Positions 49,604 to 57,425 of a stretch of DNA of 64,000 nt are shown in pieces. Below the pieces are notes generated by a model. The model had not been told where the DNA came from and ran no database searches. It saw only the letters and a program-made list of their open reading frames with translations. Source of the DNA: SpSt-333 sp964371615. GTDB taxonomy: Bacteria > Bacteroidota > Ignavibacteria > UBA10030 > UBA8401. The DNA is taken from positions 1 to 64,000 of the forward strand of contig CAYJMS010000005.1 in NCBI GenBank assembly GCA_964371615.1, in the 5' to 3' direction. The position numbers and the translations under genes are program-made. Positions within the stretch are counted from its first letter, which is position 1, and each line of letters opens with the position of its first letter.

Positions 49604-51835
49604 TTAGAATTTAAAATCTATACCGAATGTCGGAATGATCGGCAGCAATTTCACATCGGCAATCTCCGTCGGATTCTTTGAATTATCGAATTGTTTGAAC
49701 CAGACATTCCTTCTATTATAAACATTAAAGATCTGAAAATACCAACTACCTTCCAGACCAAAGAAGGTGGCCCGTCGGGTGATGCTGGCATCAAGACGGT
49801 GATATGGTGAAAGGCGTTGATTAAATAGTGCATCGGTTAATGTAACATCGTAGACTCTACCCAGGACATTGACTTGATATCGACCGACGCCGTACGTATA
49901 CGATTGTCCCGTACCATAGGTGTAGATAACTCCAAGTTTCCAGTTTTCGTCGATCAAATAACTGGCTGTTGCCGAAATGTCGTGACGCCGGTCGTATTTC
50001 GGCATAAATTCACGCCCTCCATTTAAGTCGGGGAATGTGCGATGTGTCCATGCCAACGTGTATCCGATTGTTCCGGTCAGCGATCCGAATTTTTTTTGCA
50101 CAAATATCTCGCCTCCGTATGCCCGGCCGGTACCGACATAAAACAATTCACTCACGTCGAGCGTTTGTGTAATTTGGCGTTTGAATTGAAGGATATCATA
50201 AAACATCTTGTAATACCCTTCTATGGATATCGTATGTCCTTCGATGATATTCGTCGAGAATCCCAAGACGGCATCGACTGATCGGCTTGGTTTCATCTTC
50301 TCATTGATCGGTATCCAAATGTCGAACGGAGAAAATCCGTTGTCGCCGCCGGCGGGAACCGCCATTAAAAATTGATAATAAAGTCCCGTGGCGAATTTCA
50401 GCGAAGAATATTCGTCAATATTGTAGCGGACATTAAATCGGGGGCCCAGACTGGATGTTTTCGACAGATCCTGGTACTCGAATCGCGCGCCAATTTGCAT
50501 GGTCCATCGTTCATCGATGCGCCATTCATCCTGGGCATAGAGCGAAAATTGTGCCGGCCGGTTGAGGAATTCATACGGATCGCCATCGCCTAATTCCGTA
50601 TAGGTAATGCGGTACTGTGACCACCAGAATCCAATTTTCATCAAATGTTCGTTTGTGGCAAAAAAATCGATATCGGAGCGTAATGAATAGTCGTTGACAC
50701 TGTTGTTTTGACTGAATTCGGAGCCGCCAAAATCAAACCGCGTTCGAGCGACATAGCGGCTGTATGATGCCTCGAAGTTTGAAAAGACCGTAGGACTGAA
50801 TACATGCGTCCATTTTATCGCTCCGGTCCTGTTTCCCCATTGCATATTCAATGAAAGCTGCCCTCCGCCGATCCCCCAAGCCAGGTCGTCCTGACCGAGA
50901 TATCCGACAAATGAGATTTTGTCGTCTTCACCAAGATCTTGGTTGATCTTTCCGTTAGCATCGTAGAAGTAATACAGCGGCAACGCATCCTTTCCGGTAT
51001 CCAGTCCAGCGATGGAAACAATTTGGTCCAGATACGTACGCCGTCCGGATAAGAACCACGAGCCATTTCCCAACGGACCTTCGCCCGTCACCCGTGTGCT
51101 CAACAAACTGATGGACGCTTTGCCGTGTGTGTTGACTCTATCCCCATCAATGTTCGTAACGTTGAGGACTGAGGAGAGTCGTCCTCCGTATTCCGCAGGA
51201 AATCCGCCCTTCATCAGATCAATGTCTTTGACAGCATCGGTATTGAAAGTGGAAAAAAATCCGAAAAGGTGTGAGGGATTGTAGACCACCGTTCCGTCGA
51301 GGAGAATGAGATTCTGATCGGTGGAACCGCCACGAACATTCAAACCGCTCGAGATTTCCGATGTTGCTTTCACACCCGGCATAACCTGCAGTGCGCGAAA
51401 AACATCCGATTCACCGATGGTTGGAAGAGAAATTATATCTTTTGCCTGGATGACGATCCTGCCGGTTTGCGTACTTCGCTTCTCTTCTTCCATCTCACCG
51501 CTGATCACCACTTCGGTTACGACAACCGCTTTGTCGGAAAGAAAGATATCGCGAATGATTGATTTTTGCGATGAAGTATTTATGCGGAATTCATACGGTT
51601 GATATCCTAGCAGAGAAACAACTACGGTGAATTCTCCTTCGGGAATATTCGATACGGCAAAATAACCGTCGATATTCGATGATGTGCCGATCTTTAATTC
51701 GCGTATAAAAACATTCGCAAATGGGAGAGATTCTTTATTTGCTTTATCCCGAATAAATCCGCTCACAGTAGTTTTTTCCTGAGCGATAAGTATTGTGCCA
51801 AGGAAAAGGAACAACAAAAAAAGTTTATGTATCAT
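49604..51835 (-). CDS. TonB-dependent outer-membrane receptor with carboxypeptidase-like N-terminal domain
   Basis: A 743-residue receptor. Signal peptide (HKLFLLFLFLGTILIAQ) is followed by a CarboxypepD_reg-like beta-sandwich (VSGFIRDKANKESLPFANV through YQPYEF, about 22-95). The plug domain follows (DVFRALQVMPGV, NVRGGSTDQNLILLDG, about 140-230), then a long beta-barrel ending in IIPTFGIDFKF with terminal Phe. Ligand unknown. The usual DUF4249 partner follows. Length is typical for this class. Confidence 0.95.
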   Translation of the reverse strand: MIHKLFLLFLFLGTILIAQEKTTVSGFIRDKANKESLPFANVFIRELKIGTSSNIDGYFAVSNIPEGEFTVVVSLLGYQPYEFRINTSSQKSIIRDIFLSDKAVVVTEVVISGEMEEEKRSTQTGRIVIQAKDIISLPTIGESDVFRALQVMPGVKATSEISSGLNVRGGSTDQNLILLDGTVVYNPSHLFGFFSTFNTDAVKDIDLMKGGFPAEYGGRLSSVLNVTNIDGDRVNTHGKASISLLSTRVTGEGPLGNGSWFLSGRRTYLDQIVSIAGLDTGKDALPLYYFYDANGKINQDLGEDDKISFVGYLGQDDLAWGIGGGQLSLNMQWGNRTGAIKWTHVFSPTVFSNFEASYSRYVARTRFDFGGSEFSQNNSVNDYSLRSDIDFFATNEHLMKIGFWWSQYRITYTELGDGDPYEFLNRPAQFSLYAQDEWRIDERWTMQIGARFEYQDLSKTSSLGPRFNVRYNIDEYSSLKFATGLYYQFLMAVPAGGDNGFSPFDIWIPINEKMKPSRSVDAVLGFSTNIIEGHTISIEGYYKMFYDILQFKRQITQTLDVSELFYVGTGRAYGGEIFVQKKFGSLTGTIGYTLAWTHRTFPDLNGGREFMPKYDRRHDISATASYLIDENWKLGVIYTYGTGQSYTYGVGRYQVNVLGRVYDVTLTDALFNQRLSPYHRLDASITRRATFFGLEGSWYFQIFNVYNRRNVWFKQFDNSKNPTEIADVKLLPIIPTFGIDFKF

Positions 51836-51999
51836 AGACAGTAATAATTTGATGAAAAAAAAGACCGACTACTTTACGACGAAAACATCGCTAAGTTACT
51901 TATTGGTTCAAAAAATGCATAATTAATTTGCGAAATCTTACGGAAAATCGGTCAATGTGGGATTTTTATCGGTGGAGTTTCCCTAGAGTGAATGAGATT

Positions 52000-52290
52000 G
52001 CGGAGAGGGAGGGATTCTCCGCCGAAGGCGGATGCGCCTACGGCGCAGAACCCTTCAGAATATCATCGAGGAATCTCCTGCCGACTCCACTTTTCAAAAA
52101 CACTTCACGTTTTCGGCCTTCAGAATTTGATTGGAAAGATTCAATGTAAACCACCTTCCAGGGAACTCCGCCTTTTGTAAATCGGTTTTTCCCTGAATTA
52201 TGTTCCATTAATCTTTTGTCGATATTTTTTGTGGATCCGATGTATCGTTTTTGGAGACGATCGCTCCAAAGCACATAGACAGTAAACATG
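52000..52290 (-). repeat. 291-bp tandem unit, copy 1 (tRNA end + hairpins + GIY-YIG gene)
   Basis: This unit is identical to the next 291 bases (52291-52581). On the minus strand it reads: GIY-YIG gene, GCGCC-GTA-GGCGC and CCGCC-TTC-GGCGG hairpins, then a copy of the last about 19 bases of tRNA-Ser (AATCCCTCCCTCTCCGC). The period is exactly 291. Confidence 0.95.
52038..52289 (-). CDS. GIY-YIG nuclease family protein, tandem copy 1
   Basis: An 83-residue single-domain GIY-YIG protein: FTVYVLWSD, RYIGSTKNIDKRLMEHNSG, VPWKVVYIESF, REVFLKSGVGRRFLDD, the same scheme as the protein at 141-398 but clearly diverged from it. Amino-acid and nucleotide sequence are identical to the next copy. The ATG lies directly after a copied tRNA-Ser 3' end, without a ribosome binding site. 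The C-terminus GSAP is read from GCGCCG of the hairpin block. Function unknown; probably a mobile nuclease-type gene. Confidence 0.85.
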   Translation of the reverse strand: MFTVYVLWSDRLQKRYIGSTKNIDKRLMEHNSGKNRFTKGGVPWKVVYIESFQSNSEGRKREVFLKSGVGRRFLDDILKGSAP

Positions 52291-52581
52291 GCGGAGAGGG
52301 AGGGATTCTCCGCCGAAGGCGGATGCGCCTACGGCGCAGAACCCTTCAGAATATCATCGAGGAATCTCCTGCCGACTCCACTTTTCAAAAACACTTCACG
52401 TTTTCGGCCTTCAGAATTTGATTGGAAAGATTCAATGTAAACCACCTTCCAGGGAACTCCGCCTTTTGTAAATCGGTTTTTCCCTGAATTATGTTCCATT
52501 AATCTTTTGTCGATATTTTTTGTGGATCCGATGTATCGTTTTTGGAGACGATCGCTCCAAAGCACATAGACAGTAAACATG
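52291..52581 (-). repeat. 291-bp tandem unit, copy 2, abutting tRNA-Ser
   Basis: Identical to copy 1. Its right edge meets the true 3' end of tRNA-Ser(CGA) at 52582, so three tRNA-Ser 3' ends stand at 52000, 52291 and 52582. Perfect identity implies a recent duplication. Confidence 0.95.
52329..52580 (-). CDS. GIY-YIG nuclease family protein, tandem copy 2
   Basis: Same 83-residue protein as copy 1. Its ATG (52580-52578) starts on the A of the encoded CCA tail of tRNA-Ser(CGA), so gene and tRNA share one base. A longer reading frame through the tRNA exists but is not credible. If expressed at all, transcription could come from the tRNA promoter. Confidence 0.85.
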   Translation of the reverse strand: MFTVYVLWSDRLQKRYIGSTKNIDKRLMEHNSGKNRFTKGGVPWKVVYIESFQSNSEGRKREVFLKSGVGRRFLDDILKGSAP

Positions 52582-52670
52582 GCGGAGAGGGAGGGATTCG
52601 AACCCTCGATACCCTTGCGGGTATACCAGTTTTCGAGACTGGTGGTTTCAACCACTCACGCCACCTCTCC
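52580..52670 (-). tRNA. tRNA-Ser(CGA) with encoded CCA
   Basis: Minus strand: acceptor GGAGAGG pairs with CCTCTCC; anticodon stem CCAGT/ACTGG with loop CTCGAAA (anticodon CGA); long variable arm (TATACCCGCAAGGGTATC); T-arm GGTTCGAATCC; discriminator G followed by CCA, whose last A is the A of the GIY-YIG start codon. Confidence 0.95.
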
Positions 52671-52739
52671 GAATACCCTATGTTCAATGAACGGCCGATG
52701 AGCGCCGAAAATCGTATGATGTGTTTGGTCGAGCTGCTG

Positions 52740-52826
52740 CGGAGAGGGTGGGATTCGAACCCACGATACCGTTACCGGTATACCACCTTTCCAGGGTGGC
52801 CAATTCAACCACTCTTGCACCTCTCC
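52740..52826 (-). tRNA. tRNA-Ser(GGA)
   Basis: Minus strand: acceptor GGAGAGG/CCTCTCC, anticodon stem CCACC/GGTGG with loop CTGGAAA (anticodon GGA), long variable arm (TATACCGGTAACGGTATC), T-arm GGTTCGAATCC, discriminator G. The next bases are CAG, so CCA is not encoded, unlike in the neighbouring tRNA-Ser(CGA). Confidence 0.95.
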
Positions 52827-52899
52827 GTGTGAATCATTGTTCTGCAAAATTAATCAATAAATATACCGAAAATCTGATTTCAAACAAAATGAAATTTCA

Positions 52900-53208
52900 T
52901 CATTTTGCGGATTTTATCATCACTAATAAACATTTTGATGGTAGCACGGCTGTTACTGCGTGCGGTTTTCCGGCAGGAAAAATGATCAATTCATCGTTGT
53001 TGATCGTGTATTCTTCCTTATTAATGGCGACGGTAAAACTGCCCGACACACACTGAAACATCGCATCGAAAGGTGCAGTATGTTCACTAAGGGCCTGTCC
53101 GGCATCAAAAGCGAAGAGTGTGATGGTACCCCCTTCATTCTTGAGGATAGTCTTGCTGACGACAGAATCGTTTTGCACTGTAATGTCATCGGTAAAATTG
53201 ATTTTCAT
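52900..53208 (-). CDS. Small cupin-domain protein
   Basis: A 102-residue single cupin. Motif 1 (LSEHTAPFDAMFQCVSG, with His and the following acidic position) and motif 2 (FPAGKPHAVTA, with the second His) are visible, so a metal site is probable though one usual His/Gln is replaced. Such stand-alone cupins are common, with no fixed function. Start ATG 53208 has GGAGGT just upstream. Confidence 0.88.
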   Translation of the reverse strand: MKINFTDDITVQNDSVVSKTILKNEGGTITLFAFDAGQALSEHTAPFDAMFQCVSGSFTVAINKEEYTINNDELIIFPAGKPHAVTAVLPSKCLLVMIKSAK

Positions 53209-53387
53209 GGTGGACCTCCATTTGAGTTTTTGATATCGAAAGATAAAACATTATGGTCAAAAATGCGTGTTTGACTTCGCAGAATCATTTCTTTACTTTT
53301 ATTGCAGTTGCAGTGCCGATGGGGAACGCACTATCATCTTTTTACGTTCATCTATCGTTGATATTTTAACCACAAAGGAGTGATGCC

Positions 53388-53858
53388 ATGCCAGTGACTA
53401 TCGGACAAAAAGCACCAAATTTTACTCTTGTTGATACAGGAAAGAAACCGGTTTCTCTTTCAGATTTTTTGGGAAGGAAAGTCGTTCTGGTATTTTATCC
53501 TGGTGCATTCACCGGAGTGTGTGAAAAAGAACTCTGCACATTCCGTGATTCTATGACTGCATTTAATGGTATTAATGCCCAGGTTTTGGGGATCAGCGTC
53601 GATTCACCATTCGCAAACAAGGGATTTTCCGAGAAGAATAATTTTACATTCCCGTTGCTCAGCGACTACGCAAAACAAGTTTCTACGCAGTATTGTGGAC
53701 TGGTGAACAATTTCGCCGGTCTTTCAGGCTTAACGGTCTCCAATCGGGCAGTCTACATCATTGATGACAAGGGAACGGTCACGTATACATGGGTCGGCGA
53801 AAATCCCGGAGTCGAGCCTCCATACGAAGAAGTCATTAAAGCAGTTGCAAAACAATAA
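53388..53858 (+). CDS. Peroxiredoxin (AhpC/TSA family)
   Basis: A 156-residue peroxiredoxin. PGAFTGVCEKELCTFRD has the peroxidatic Cys (VCEKE, about residue 47) and a second Cys five residues later (LC), the 1-4-1 spacing also seen in Bcp-type enzymes. VLGISVDSPFANKGF and FPLLSDYAKQV follow. It reduces peroxides with thioredoxin-like partners. AAAGGAGTGATGCC precedes ATG. It is followed 9 bases later by a second peroxiredoxin, a probable operon. Confidence 0.93.
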   Translation: MPVTIGQKAPNFTLVDTGKKPVSLSDFLGRKVVLVFYPGAFTGVCEKELCTFRDSMTAFNGINAQVLGISVDSPFANKGFSEKNNFTFPLLSDYAKQVSTQYCGLVNNFAGLSGLTVSNRAVYIIDDKGTVTYTWVGENPGVEPPYEEVIKAVAKQ

Positions 53859-53867
53859 GGGTGTCAC

Positions 53868-54332
53868 ATGTCTGAGTTATCTCCGGGAGCGAAAGCTCCC
53901 GATTTTGTTCTTGCTGCGCATGACGGAAAGAAATATTCTTTAAAGGATTTTCGCGGAAAGAAAGTTGTCCTTTATTTTTATCCGAAAGACGATACTTCAG
54001 GGTGCACAAAAGAAGCGTGCTCGTTCCGGGATAATCTCTCCGCTATTAAGAAAAAAGGTGCGGTCGTGATCGGTGTCAGTCCCGATGCTCCCGGTTCGCA
54101 TGAAAAATTCACTGAAAAATACGACCTGAATTTCCCCCTTCTCTCCGATGAAAACAAAACAATACTCATAAAATATGGCGTCTGGCAGGAAAAAAGCATG
54201 TACGGAAGGAAATACATGGGAGTGGTTCGCACAACGTATATCATCGATGAAAAAGGAAAAATATCTCACGTTTTTCCCAAAGTGAAAGTTGACGGTCACA
54301 CCGATGAAATTCTTACATCTTTGGCAGAATAG
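53868..54332 (+). CDS. bcp: Bcp-type thiol peroxidase
   Basis: A 154-residue Bcp peroxiredoxin. FYPKDDTSGCTKEACSFRD carries the peroxidatic Cys (GCTKE, about 46) and resolving Cys (EAC, about 51). VIGVSPDAPGSHEKF and FPLLSDENK are family signatures. It removes H2O2 and organic peroxides. Its stop is 2 bases before the pterin synthase gene, so the two peroxiredoxins head the pterin operon. Confidence 0.95.
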   Translation: MSELSPGAKAPDFVLAAHDGKKYSLKDFRGKKVVLYFYPKDDTSGCTKEACSFRDNLSAIKKKGAVVIGVSPDAPGSHEKFTEKYDLNFPLLSDENKTILIKYGVWQEKSMYGRKYMGVVRTTYIIDEKGKISHVFPKVKVDGHTDEILTSLAE

Positions 54333-54334
54333 AC

Positions 54335-54748
54335 ATGGGAACCGTTTACGTACATCGCCGCGCCCATTTCAGCGCATCGCATAGGCTCTACGATCCATTA
54401 TTGAATGACCGGCAAAATTATGAAAAGTTTGGGGGTTGTTCCAATCCGAACGGACACGGCCACAATTACTATATCGATGTCTGTATTGCCGGAACACCGG
54501 ATCTATCGACAGGATTTGTGATCGATCTCAAAAAAGTAAAAGAGATCCTGCATCATTCGTTTCTGGATAAGGTCGATCATAAGAATCTCAATGTCGATGT
54601 CGATTTTATGCGGGGTATCAATCCGACAACAGAAAATATTGCTATTGCGGCGTGGAATCAGATTGTGCCGCACATAACTCATGGCACATTATTTTCCATC
54701 CGTGTCTATGAAACAGAAAACAATTTTGTTGAATACAGAGGGGAGTAA
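54335..54748 (+). CDS. 6-pyruvoyl-tetrahydropterin synthase-like protein
   Basis: A 137-residue PTPS/QueD-family enzyme. Zn-binding His in FSASHRL (about 16) and in NGHGHNYYI (about 47-49), catalytic Cys in FGGCSNPNGHGH (about 41), VDHKNLNVDV, PTTENIAI (Glu) and RVYETENNFVEY. The CSNPNGHGHNY spacing and VYETxNN end are those of the eukaryotic-type PTPS used in tetrahydrobiopterin synthesis more than of QueD (which has CxxxHGH). The genes for GTP cyclohydrolase I and two SDR reductases follow without gaps. Confidence 0.9.
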   Translation: MGTVYVHRRAHFSASHRLYDPLLNDRQNYEKFGGCSNPNGHGHNYYIDVCIAGTPDLSTGFVIDLKKVKEILHHSFLDKVDHKNLNVDVDFMRGINPTTENIAIAAWNQIVPHITHGTLFSIRVYETENNFVEYRGE

Positions 54749-54750
54749 TC

Positions 54751-55341
54751 GTGGCAAAAAGAAAAGCAACCGATTCGACTGTTTTGCGATTGGAGAAAAT
54801 AGTCCGTGAACAGCTCAAACTCATTGGAGAAGACCCAAAACGTGAAGGATTGCTTAAAACCCCCCATCGTGTCGCAAAATCTCTCCAATTTCTGACCAAA
54901 GGTTACTACGAGGATGTCCATACCATTCTTAATAATGCAGTCTTTTCGGAAAACACTAATGAGATGGTTATTGTCAAGGATATCGATTACTTCAGTATGT
55001 GCGAACATCATATGCTGCCGTTTTACGGGAAAATTCACGTTGCGTACATTCCCAGCAAAAAAATTGTTGGATTGAGCAAAATCCCGAGGATTGTCGATAT
55101 GTTTGCACGGCGATTGCAGGTTCAGGAACGCATGACGCGGCAGATTGCCGATACGTTATTTGAGGTGCTAGAACCGGAAGGCGTCGGAGTCGTTTGTGAA
55201 GGGAAACACATGTGCATGATGATGCGGGGAGTAGAAAAGCAACATTCGCTTGCGACGACCAGCGCGATGCTCGGTGTTTTTCAAAACAATATTAAAACAC
55301 GTTCTGAATTCTTAACTTTGATTACCGGAAAACTGTCGTGA
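54751..55341 (+). CDS. folE: GTP cyclohydrolase I
   Basis: A 196-residue FolE, start GTG 54751. Zn and catalytic residues: MCEHHMLPFYGKIHVAYIP (Cys and two His), VGLSKIPRIVDMFARR, VVCEGKHMCMMMRG (second Cys). It converts GTP to dihydroneopterin triphosphate, the first step of folate and biopterin pathways. It lies directly between PTPS-like and SDR genes, which points to biopterin-type use here. Confidence 0.97.
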   Translation: MAKRKATDSTVLRLEKIVREQLKLIGEDPKREGLLKTPHRVAKSLQFLTKGYYEDVHTILNNAVFSENTNEMVIVKDIDYFSMCEHHMLPFYGKIHVAYIPSKKIVGLSKIPRIVDMFARRLQVQERMTRQIADTLFEVLEPEGVGVVCEGKHMCMMMRGVEKQHSLATTSAMLGVFQNNIKTRSEFLTLITGKLS

Positions 55342-56066
55342 TAGAACTCGAAAAAAATTACGTTCCCGTCGTCTGGATTACAGGAGCAACAAAAGGAATT
55401 GGACTTGCCGTTGCGAATGCATTCGCTGTCATCGGATGTAAAGTGATCCTGAGCGGCAGAAATAAAGCACAATTAGAGATCAATGCGGGACGCATCATCG
55501 ATCAAGGAGGGGTGGCATTGCCTATCGTCTGTGATGTCAGATCAGAATCCAGTGTCCGTGGCGCCTATGCGAACATCACAAAAAAATTCGGTTTTGTCGA
55601 CGTCCTGGTGAACAACGCCGGGGTTACCATCTTCGAAACATTCGAAAAGACGTCGCTGAAAGAGTTCGATTCAATCATCGAAACCAATCTTCGCGGATAT
55701 TTTATCTGCATGAAAATGGTGATTCCTTCGATGGTAAAAAATAAAAAAGGACACATCTTTAATATACATTCCGTGACCGCCCGCGAAACATTCTTTAATT
55801 CTTCCGCATATGCAGCGGCAAAAGCAGGCACCTTGGCGTTGTCCCGTTCACTGCGTCATGAAGTGCGCAAAAAAGGGATTCGGGTCATCGATGTTATTCC
55901 CGGCGCCGTCGAAACGGAAATGTGGAGCAAATCGGTCCGAAAAAAATATCATCAAAAGATGATGCAGCCGGAAGATGTGGCCGATGCCATAGTTTCCGTC
56001 TATTGCCAGCCGCAACGCATGACCACGGATGAGATCGTTCTGCGCCCGTTGGAGGGAGATCTATAG
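55338..56066 (+). CDS. Short-chain dehydrogenase/reductase, pterin operon (1)
   Basis: A 242-residue SDR. NADP-binding VVWITGATKGIGLAVANAF (TGxxxGxG), NNAG motif (LVNNAGVT), Ser in HSVTARETFFNSS and catalytic YAAAK. It starts at GTG 55338, overlapping folE by 4 bp. Position after PTPS and folE suggests sepiapterin-reductase-like reduction of 6-pyruvoyl-tetrahydropterin, although sequence alone would fit many SDR substrates. Confidence 0.85.
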   Translation: MIELEKNYVPVVWITGATKGIGLAVANAFAVIGCKVILSGRNKAQLEINAGRIIDQGGVALPIVCDVRSESSVRGAYANITKKFGFVDVLVNNAGVTIFETFEKTSLKEFDSIIETNLRGYFICMKMVIPSMVKNKKGHIFNIHSVTARETFFNSSAYAAAKAGTLALSRSLRHEVRKKGIRVIDVIPGAVETEMWSKSVRKKYHQKMMQPEDVADAIVSVYCQPQRMTTDEIVLRPLEGDL

Positions 56067-56773
56067 TGGATATTAAAAATAAAGTCGCCATTGTTACCGG
56101 CGCCAGCCGTGGTATCGGGAAAATGATTGCTGTTCAGCTGGCACACGAGGGAATGCGGGTCGTGGCGGCAGCACGAAATGAACCATTGCTTCGGTCTGTA
56201 CAACTCGAGATTGAACGTTCCGGCGGAACAGCGATTGCGGTTCCCGCCGATGTCACTTCGGAAGAATCGGTTCGCCGACTTGTAGAAACAACAATCGCGA
56301 CATTTGGCGCCGTAGATGTTCTCGTCAATAATGCCGGTGTCGGATTTTTTTCGACAGTCGCAGAAATGCCGCAATCGCAGTTTGATGCAATGATGAATGT
56401 TAATCTCAAGGGAATGTTTCTCTGTTGTAAAGCAGTGCTGCCGCAAATGACGGCGCAGCGACGCGGTGAGATCATCAATATCGCCTCACTTGCCGGAAAA
56501 AATTCATTTGCGGGAGGATCGGTCTATTCTGCATCAAAATGGGGAGTGATCGGTTTTTCACGGTCCCTCATGCTCGAAGTCCGGGAACATATGATCCGGG
56601 TCGTCACTCTTTGCCCCGGCTCTGTCAATACACAATTTGCGGATGCTGACAGGAATAATCCGGCGATCATTCAGCCGGAAGATGTTGCCGCGACCGTCGT
56701 CTTTGCGCTGACAATGCCTGACAGGGTGAATGTCAGCGAAATCGATATCCGTCCCACAATCAAACCGAGATAA
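56066..56773 (+). CDS. Short-chain dehydrogenase/reductase, pterin operon (2)
   Basis: A 235-residue SDR. TGASRGIGKMIAVQLA cofactor motif, LVNNAGVGF, IINIASLAG with catalytic Ser, YSASKWG with catalytic Tyr and Lys. It starts at GTG 56066, overlapping the previous stop by one base. The two SDRs share a similar layout and C-terminal end (QPEDVA, EI.RP), so they are probably tandem-duplicated paralogues that could divide the two reductions of biopterin side-chain synthesis. Confidence 0.85.
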   Translation: MDIKNKVAIVTGASRGIGKMIAVQLAHEGMRVVAAARNEPLLRSVQLEIERSGGTAIAVPADVTSEESVRRLVETTIATFGAVDVLVNNAGVGFFSTVAEMPQSQFDAMMNVNLKGMFLCCKAVLPQMTAQRRGEIINIASLAGKNSFAGGSVYSASKWGVIGFSRSLMLEVREHMIRVVTLCPGSVNTQFADADRNNPAIIQPEDVAATVVFALTMPDRVNVSEIDIRPTIKPR

Positions 56774-56792
56774 CCATCCTCATTGCTACAAT

Positions 56793-56816
56793 AAAAAAGG
56801 GCGGATGAACCGCCCT
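56793..56816 (-). terminator. Intrinsic terminator of the Spy-like gene
   Basis: On the minus strand GGGCGG pairs with CCGCCC around a 5-nt loop and is followed by six T's (56793-56798 complement). It ends the gene at 56840-57307. Confidence 0.88.
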
Positions 56817-56839
56817 GTGAAAATCGGATTAACTCACTC

Positions 56840-57307
56840 TTAAGGCTTCTGCTGCATCATCGGACGACGGGGCATACGCATTCGTTCGATCTGTATGCCG
56901 CGGACTTTCTCTTTTGTATTTGCACGGTTTTTACGAAGTTCCTTTTTCCAGATTTGTTGCTGTTCCGGTGAGAGCACCTTGTTTTTTTCGATCCATCCGT
57001 TGATCCGGTTCATTACCATTGCGGTCCGCGCGGAGGCGATGTCATTCAGTTTCTTTTCGATGGCGGATTTGTCGACGGCATCAGCGTTCATCAGACGACG
57101 CAGCTCGAGTTTGGCAGTTTCCATTTTTGCTCGCAGTTCGATCAGTTTTTTCTGTGTATCAAACGAGATTTTTTGAAATTGTTCCTGCTGGGTTTCGGTC
57201 AGATTCAGGTTGTGCATCGATCGCTTGTGCTGTTGATCCTGCGGCGGCGTGGATGCGGATACAAATGTGACGAAAAGGAATACCAGTGCAATAACGGCGT
57301 TTCTCAT
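56840..57307 (-). CDS. Periplasmic Spy/CpxP-like helical protein
   Basis: A 155-residue exported protein. Signal peptide RNAVIALVFLFVTFVSASTP; then LNLTETQQEQFQKI and LSPEQQQIWKK, two LTxxQ-type motifs of the Spy/CpxP family, separated by long basic-acidic helices. Such proteins are periplasmic chaperone or metal-sensor modules. ATG 57307 is selected because of the AGGAGGTAGT just upstream. The C-terminus is Met/Arg-rich (RMRMPRRPMMQQ). Confidence 0.87.
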   Translation of the reverse strand: MRNAVIALVFLFVTFVSASTPPQDQQHKRSMHNLNLTETQQEQFQKISFDTQKKLIELRAKMETAKLELRRLMNADAVDKSAIEKKLNDIASARTAMVMNRINGWIEKNKVLSPEQQQIWKKELRKNRANTKEKVRGIQIERMRMPRRPMMQQKP

Positions 57308-57425
57308 ACTACCTCCTAGTAAATGGTGAATGGGATTGATCGGTTTCGTGATGGTTAGACAGCAGTATGAGGATGGAAGTTTAACATTGAATTGCTCAAA
57401 ACCTTTAACTATTTTAATACACAGA

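Noticed and set aside
52542..52832. Plus-strand frame of 96 codons across the two tRNA-Ser genes
   Set aside because: Its translation (GGEGGIRTLDTL, RVGFEPT type) is the well-known false product of reading tRNA-Ser genes in reverse.
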